Below are positions 59,814 through 64,000 of a stretch of 64,000 nucleotides of DNA, piece after piece; position 1 is the stretch's first letter, and each line of letters opens with the position of its first letter. Origin of the DNA: Collinsella stercoris DSM 13279 (GTDB taxonomy: Bacteria; Actinomycetota; Coriobacteriia; Coriobacteriales; Coriobacteriaceae); the NCBI RefSeq assembly GCF_020735465.1, contig NZ_CP085935.1, positions 1,488,001 to 1,552,000 of the forward strand, in the 5' to 3' direction. Below the pieces are notes generated by a model. The model saw only the letters and a program-made list of their open reading frames with translations. It had not been told where the DNA came from and did not search any database. A program made the position numbers and the translations under genes.

Positions 59814-61469
59814 ATGACCGACATGAACACCTTGACGCCCACCCCCGAGGCGTGCGCGCAGACCATCCAGTCCCTGGTGGACTACTGCGCCACGCGCGGC
59901 CTCATCGGATGGGCCGACCGCGTGTGGGCCTACAACACCGTCCTCGATTGCGTGGCGGCGCTGGGTCCCGCCCCCGCAACCGAATGGGTGCTGGCCGACA
60001 AGCCGCACACGAGCGTGCTCAACCCATCGCCCGCGGACGATTACGACCTCGAGGCCGCCCTGGCGCTCATTTCCGAGGTGGCCGTGGCGCATGGCGCCGC
60101 CGAGGACACCGCGAGCGGGCGCGACCGCATCGCCATGCGCGTGATGGGCGCGCTCATGCCCCGTCCCTCCGAGGTGGCAACGGAGTTCCGCGGGCGCCTC
60201 GACGTCGGCGAGCGCCACGCTGCGACCGACTGGTTCTACCGCATGTGCTGCGACTGCGGCTACGTCCGCCGTGCGGCCATCGCGCGCAACGTCGCGTGGG
60301 AGGCACCCACGCAGTGGGGCGACCTGGAGATCACGATCAACCTGTCCAAGCCGGAGAAGGACCCGCGCGAGATTGCCGCCGCCGGCGCCGCCAAGAACAC
60401 CGGCGAGGTGTACCCCGCCTGCCAGCTGTGCATCGAGAACGAGGGCTACCCCGGACGCTCCGCCGCGAGCGGCAGCGCCCACCCCGCACGTCAGAACCTG
60501 CGCATCGTCCCCATCGAGCTGGGCGGCGAGCGCTGGGGGCTGCAATACAGCCCCTATGCGTACTTCAACGAGCACTGCATCGCCATGAGCACGAGCCATC
60601 GCCCCATGCACATCGACCGCGCGGCCGTCACCTGCCTGCTCGATTTTGTCGATGCACTCCCCCACTACTTCATCGGCTCGAATGCCGACCTGCCGGTTGT
60701 GGGCGGCTCCATCCTCTCGCACGACCATTTCCAGGGAGGCGCGCACGAGTTCCCCATGATGAAGGCTCCCGTCGTGGGGTCCTTCTCCATCGACGGCTAT
60801 CCGGACGTGGAGGGCGCCGTGGTGCGCTGGCCGCTATCGGTCCTTCGCCTGCGCAGCAACGACCGCACCCAGCTCATCGATGCCGCCGAGCACGTCATCA
60901 ACGCTTGGCGGTCCTGGACCGATGAGTCCGTGGGCGTCATCGCGCGCACCGACGACGGCGTTCCGCACAACACCGTGACCCCCATCGCCCGGCGCGTCGA
61001 CTCCGCCGGACACGCGGGCGGGGACCGCTACGAGCTCTGCCTCGCCCTGCGCTGCAACATCGCCACCGACGAGCACCCGCTGGGCGTTTTCCACCCGCAC
61101 GCCGAGTACCACCACATCAAAAAGGAGAACATCGGCCTTATCGAGGTCATGGGCCTGGCCATTCTGCCGCCGCGCCTCAAGGACGAGATGGCAGCCGTCG
61201 AGCGTGTCCTCATTCAGGGCGCCGACGAGCGCCTCTCCTCCGAACAGGTGCTCGACAGGCTCTCGGCCGCCGATGCGACCGCCAGCCACGCCGCTTGGGC
61301 GGCCGAGGTCTACGCGACGCGCCACGACGAGATCAGCGCCGATTCCGCGCACGACATCGTGCTCGAGGAGGTCGGCGTCGTGTTCGGCCACGTGCTTGAA
61401 AACGCCGGCGTCTTTAAGTGGGACGGCGAGGGTCGCGCCGCCCAGCAGCGCTTTATCGACTCGCTCTAG
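59814..61469 (+). CDS. galT: UDP-glucose-hexose-1-phosphate uridylyltransferase, GalT type 2
   Basis: 551 residues, the longer Gram-positive type. The nucleophile His is in GGSILSHDHFQGG. It exchanges UMP between UDP-glucose and galactose-1-phosphate. GAAGGGAACACC precedes the ATG, 24 bp after galK. galE is not in the window and must lie elsewhere to complete the Leloir pathway. Confidence 0.95.
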   Translation: MTDMNTLTPTPEACAQTIQSLVDYCATRGLIGWADRVWAYNTVLDCVAALGPAPATEWVLADKPHTSVLNPSPADDYDLEAALALISEVAVAHGAAEDTASGRDRIAMRVMGALMPRPSEVATEFRGRLDVGERHAATDWFYRMCCDCGYVRRAAIARNVAWEAPTQWGDLEITINLSKPEKDPREIAAAGAAKNTGEVYPACQLCIENEGYPGRSAASGSAHPARQNLRIVPIELGGERWGLQYSPYAYFNEHCIAMSTSHRPMHIDRAAVTCLLDFVDALPHYFIGSNADLPVVGGSILSHDHFQGGAHEFPMMKAPVVGSFSIDGYPDVEGAVVRWPLSVLRLRSNDRTQLIDAAEHVINAWRSWTDESVGVIARTDDGVPHNTVTPIARRVDSAGHAGGDRYELCLALRCNIATDEHPLGVFHPHAEYHHIKKENIGLIEVMGLAILPPRLKDEMAAVERVLIQGADERLSSEQVLDRLSAADATASHAAWAAEVYATRHDEISADSAHDIVLEEVGVVFGHVLENAGVFKWDGEGRAAQQRFIDSL

Positions 61470-61590
61470 CCGACCTCTTTCGCCCCGGCGCCGGCCCCCA
61501 CGGGCGCTCCAGCTCGCCGGGGCGTCCGCGCCGGAACACCTCGCTAGGTCGTCCCCGTCGGGGTGCGCACGCCGGGGCGTCCACGCCAGC

Positions 61591-61627
61591 AAAAAGCCCT
61601 CCTGGGTCTCACGATCCAGGAGGGCTT
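61591..61627. terminator. Bidirectional terminator between galT and nagA
   Basis: A 12-bp stem AAGCCCTCCTGG / CCAGGAGGGCTT with a strong TTTTT run on the minus strand for nagA, weaker for galT. The sequence just before it (61518-61590) repeats CGCCGGGGCGTCCRCGCC twice. Confidence 0.85.
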
Positions 61628-61679
61628 ACCTTGTGAGGTCCGATCACCGGCAGCGCGACCGCCGGCGTACCCGGGCGTC

Positions 61680-62840
61680 TTACGCCTTGTAGACGCTCTC
61701 ACCGCCAAGATACGTCTCGACGAGGGTCAGGTCGGAGTTCAGCACGACGAAGTCGGCGTTGCGGCCGGGGCGAATCGAGCCGCAGACATCGGCGATATCG
61801 TTTGCCTCGGCAGGGGCCTGGCTGGCCATGTAAACGGCCTCCGCCTTGGTGGCGACGCCCCAGTCGAACACGTTCTTGACGCCGTCCTTCATATTGAGGA
61901 TCGAGCCGGCGAGCGAGCCGCCGTCCTTAAGGCGCGCGGTACCCTCGGCAACCACGACGGGCAGCTCGCCTAGGAAGTAATCGCCGTCGGGCATACCGCC
62001 GGCGCACATGCAGTCGGTGATGAGCGCGACGTGCTCGTGGCCCTTGGCATGCATCACGATGCCCGCGGAGACGGGGTTGACGTGGTGGCCGTCGCAGATG
62101 AGCTCGGAGTACGACTTGTCCTGGGTGGACAGGGCGGCACCCACCATACCGGGCTCGCGATGATGCAGCCCGCTCATGCCGTTGTACGTGTGGACAAAGA
62201 CCTTGGCGCCGGCATCGAGGCACGCCTGGGCCTCGGCGCACGTCGCGGCGGAGTGACCGAGCGCCACGACGACGCCGGACTTGACGGCGTCGGCGGTGAA
62301 CTGGACGGCGCCCTCATACTCGGGAGCGACGGCGATCTTCTTTACCAGGCCATGGGCGGCGTCTTGCCACTTGTTGAGCTTCTCCATGGTCGGCGCGGAC
62401 AGATAAGCGGGGTTCTGGGCGCCCTTGTACTTCTCGGTAAAGAAGGGGCCCTCGAGGAAGATGCCCTGGATGCGAGCGTGCGGCGCATCGTCGCCCGCCT
62501 CGACGTACTCGGCGACGGAGGCGCAGGCGCTCTCGAGCTGCTCGGTGCTGGCAGTGAGCGTGGTGGGCAGGTAGCTGGTCACGCCGTTGCGGAGGATGCC
62601 GCGGGAAATCGTCGCGACGCTCTCGGCCTTGCAATCCATGATGTCGGCACCGTCAAAGCCATGGATGTGCGTGTCGACGTAGCCGGGGGCGATCTCACGA
62701 CCGGTGTAGTCGACGATCTCGCAATCGGGCTGCTCGGTCACATACTCGCCGAACACGCCGTCCTCGACCATCAGGTAGCCGCCACGCGCAACGCGGGCGG
62801 GCAGGTAGAAGGCATCGGCTTTAATTGCATACGTGCTCAT
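61680..62840 (-). CDS. nagA: N-acetylglucosamine-6-phosphate deacetylase
   Basis: 386 residues. Metal and active-site segments YVDTHIHGFDGADIMD, VALGHSAATCAEA, HTYNGMSGLHHREPG and ITDCMCAGGMPDG are typical. Removes acetate from N-acetylglucosamine-6-phosphate, or from the galactosamine analogue (AgaA), which the adjacent agaS supports. MSTYAIKADAF at 62840 has AGGAGTACAC before it; the earlier start is not supported. Confidence 0.93.
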   Translation of the reverse strand: MSTYAIKADAFYLPARVARGGYLMVEDGVFGEYVTEQPDCEIVDYTGREIAPGYVDTHIHGFDGADIMDCKAESVATISRGILRNGVTSYLPTTLTASTEQLESACASVAEYVEAGDDAPHARIQGIFLEGPFFTEKYKGAQNPAYLSAPTMEKLNKWQDAAHGLVKKIAVAPEYEGAVQFTADAVKSGVVVALGHSAATCAEAQACLDAGAKVFVHTYNGMSGLHHREPGMVGAALSTQDKSYSELICDGHHVNPVSAGIVMHAKGHEHVALITDCMCAGGMPDGDYFLGELPVVVAEGTARLKDGGSLAGSILNMKDGVKNVFDWGVATKAEAVYMASQAPAEANDIADVCGSIRPGRNADFVVLNSDLTLVETYLGGESVYKA

Positions 62841-62972
62841 GTGTACTCCTAACACGGTATCAATGCAGACAAAACGGTTATACCCAAATGAGCCCCGCCC
62901 CGGCGCGCCATCCCCTTTTGCACGCATGTACGCGCGCACGATACATGACGACCGACCAAAGCGGGAAAGGGC

Positions 62973-62986
62973 CCTTATCGATAAGG
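62973..62986. promoter_or_regulatory. 14-bp perfect palindrome upstream of nagA
   Basis: CCTTATCGATAAGG lies 133 bp before nagA and between it and agaS; a possible repressor site, identity unknown. Confidence 0.3.
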
Positions 62987-63006
62987 CCCATAGAAAGGTC
63001 GCACAT

Positions 63007-63046
63007 AAAAAGGCGCCCGCTCCGTCCTAGGGACAGGGCGGGCGCC
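63007..63046 (-). terminator. Terminator of agaS
   Basis: Minus-strand stem GGCGCCCGC / GCGGGCGCC with an inner interrupted stem and TTTTTATG after it, 23 bp past the agaS stop. Confidence 0.85.
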
Positions 63047-63068
63047 ACATGGGAGCTCTCAGCGAGGA

Positions 63069-64000
63069 TTACGCCTCGAAGGGGTGGATGGTCACGCCCT
63101 TGACGACGCGGTTCACAGTGCCGGAGGGAGACGGGGTGTCGGGGGTGTTGCCCACGCGCACGGAGTTGAGCAGGGACACGACCTGGCCGACCATCACGAA
63201 CGGCAGGGCGAGGTAGGCCTCGGGCAGGGCCTCGCCGGCCAGCGTGAAGGAGGCGCCGTCGAACTTGGTGGCGCCGTCCTGCTGGATGGCGATGGTCTTG
63301 GCGGCGATCTGGTCGCCGTTGATCTCGTTCAGGATGTCGAGGTCGTACTGACGGGTGTACTCGTCGTTGTTCACGAACACGAACACGAGGGTCTTGTCGT
63401 CAACGAAGGACTTCGGCCCGTGACGATAGCCCATGGAGGTGTCGTAGGAAGTGGCGACGAGGCCATGAGCGAGCTCGAGGATCTTGAGCTGGGCCTCCTG
63501 GGCAAGGCCGCCGAAGGAGCCGGAACCCAGGTAGGTCACGCGGTTGAAGTCGCCGGACAGGAACTCGGCGATCTCGCCCTCGCGAGCGATGACGTCCTCG
63601 CCGAGCTTGGCCATGGCCTCGACCCACGCGGTCTTCTGCTCGAGGGAGGCGGTGTCGAAGATGAGGGTGGAGAGCAGCGTCATGCAGCTGTAGGAGCCGG
63701 TCATGGCGAAGCCCTTGTCGTTGGCGCGCGGGATGAGCAGCGTGAGCTGGTCGGCGTCGCCCTCAGACTCGACGGCGAGGCGCCCTTCCGGAGCACAGGT
63801 GATGTTGATGAACTTGACGTTCTTCACGAAGGTCTTGGCAACCTGGACGGCGGCCAGGGACTCGGGGCTGTTGCCGGAGCGAGCGAAGGACACGACGACC
63901 GTGGGCTCATCGGGGTTCAGGAAGTCGCGGGGGGCGGACACGATGTCGGTCGTGGCGATCGGCTTGAAGTCGTAGAGCGTGGTGTCGCCCGCGTGACGCA
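63069..64000 (-). CDS. agaS: AgaS-like SIS-domain sugar isomerase/deaminase, 5' end outside window
   Basis: 310 residues visible; the N-terminus lies beyond the right edge. SIS domains with SAPRDFLNPDEPTVVVSFAR and SGNSPES phosphosugar loop, and a second domain with TYLGSGSFGGLAQEAQLKIL and YRHGPKSFVDD. AgaS converts galactosamine-6-phosphate to tagatose-6-phosphate with loss of ammonia, which would feed lacC and the aldolase in this window. The frame is open to 64000. Confidence 0.9.
   Translation of the reverse strand, partial: RHAGDTTLYDFKPIATTDIVSAPRDFLNPDEPTVVVSFARSGNSPESLAAVQVAKTFVKNVKFINITCAPEGRLAVESEGDADQLTLLIPRANDKGFAMTGSYSCMTLLSTLIFDTASLEQKTAWVEAMAKLGEDVIAREGEIAEFLSGDFNRVTYLGSGSFGGLAQEAQLKILELAHGLVATSYDTSMGYRHGPKSFVDDKTLVFVFVNNDEYTRQYDLDILNEINGDQIAAKTIAIQQDGATKFDGASFTLAGEALPEAYLALPFVMVGQVVSLLNSVRVGNTPDTPSPSGTVNRVVKGVTIHPFEA

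Noticed and set aside
62973-62986. Terminator at the CCTTATCGATAAGG palindrome
   Set aside because: No loop and no T-run; position upstream of nagA fits an operator better, and even that is weak.

Overview
The window reads as chromosomal DNA of a high-GC anaerobic actinobacterium. The gene complement is a split groES/groEL, an actinobacterial-type topoisomerase I with a Lys/Ala-rich tail, a Tat operon beside hypAB, many PTS permeases, and tagatose-6-phosphate, Leloir and amino-sugar genes. Together these suggest the class Coriobacteriia, most likely a gut Collinsella. That is inference from gene content and style; no rRNA is present to settle it.

Layout. 1-5100: groEL (cut by the left edge), groES, a lone AAA/DUF4143 ATPase with a phased palindrome array upstream, an amidohydrolase and tRNA-Thr. 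5196-19358: housekeeping genes, all on the minus strand: purine nucleoside phosphorylase, an anchored SurA-like protein, isocitrate dehydrogenase, a HEAT-like protein, a reductase with a Cys/His-rich tail, DegV, ribosome hibernation factor, a solute-binding lipoprotein, ComF, and a PSP1/holB/tmk operon. 19533-21640: a decayed type I restriction locus with two head-to-head hsdS remnants, a toxin-antitoxin pair and a truncated tyrosine recombinase. 21722-30131: topA, hypB, hypA, tatC, tatA, a STAS protein, a TPR membrane protein and an aminotransferase. 31036-39751: a ROK kinase, then a tagatose-6-phosphate locus (aldolase, LacR-like regulator, lacC, lacX, lacB, lacA and a 5'-truncated lacG). 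40196-48770: a mannose-family PTS (IIA, IIB, IIC, IID), two sulfatases without signal peptides and two DeoR regulators. 49099-55826: an AbiEi/nuclease-like protein and a cellobiose-type PTS operon with a GH1 phosphoglycosidase and a PRD regulator. 56214-64000: a LacI regulator divergent from galM-galK-galT, then nagA and agaS, which runs off the right edge.

How the genes work together. The carbohydrate half describes uptake of galactose, N-acetylgalactosamine and beta-glucoside type sugars by PTS. Hydrolysis (GH1), desulfation (sulfatases) and deacetylation (NagA) follow in the cytosol. Products are funnelled through AgaS, LacAB, LacC and the class II aldolase into glycolysis, or through GalM/GalK/GalT. 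Several DeoR, LacI and PRD regulators sit next to their likely targets, with visible operator palindromes.

The most unusual signal is in the non-coding DNA. There are several families of long, nearly perfect inverted repeats, one of which lies in frame inside holB. There is a five-copy structured element whose stems covary between copies. An 18-bp palindrome is repeated at exact 40-bp steps upstream of the DUF4143 ATPase. Many intergenic spaces hold their own tandem repeat with a private period (18, 26, 32, 35, 36, 47 or 66 bp).
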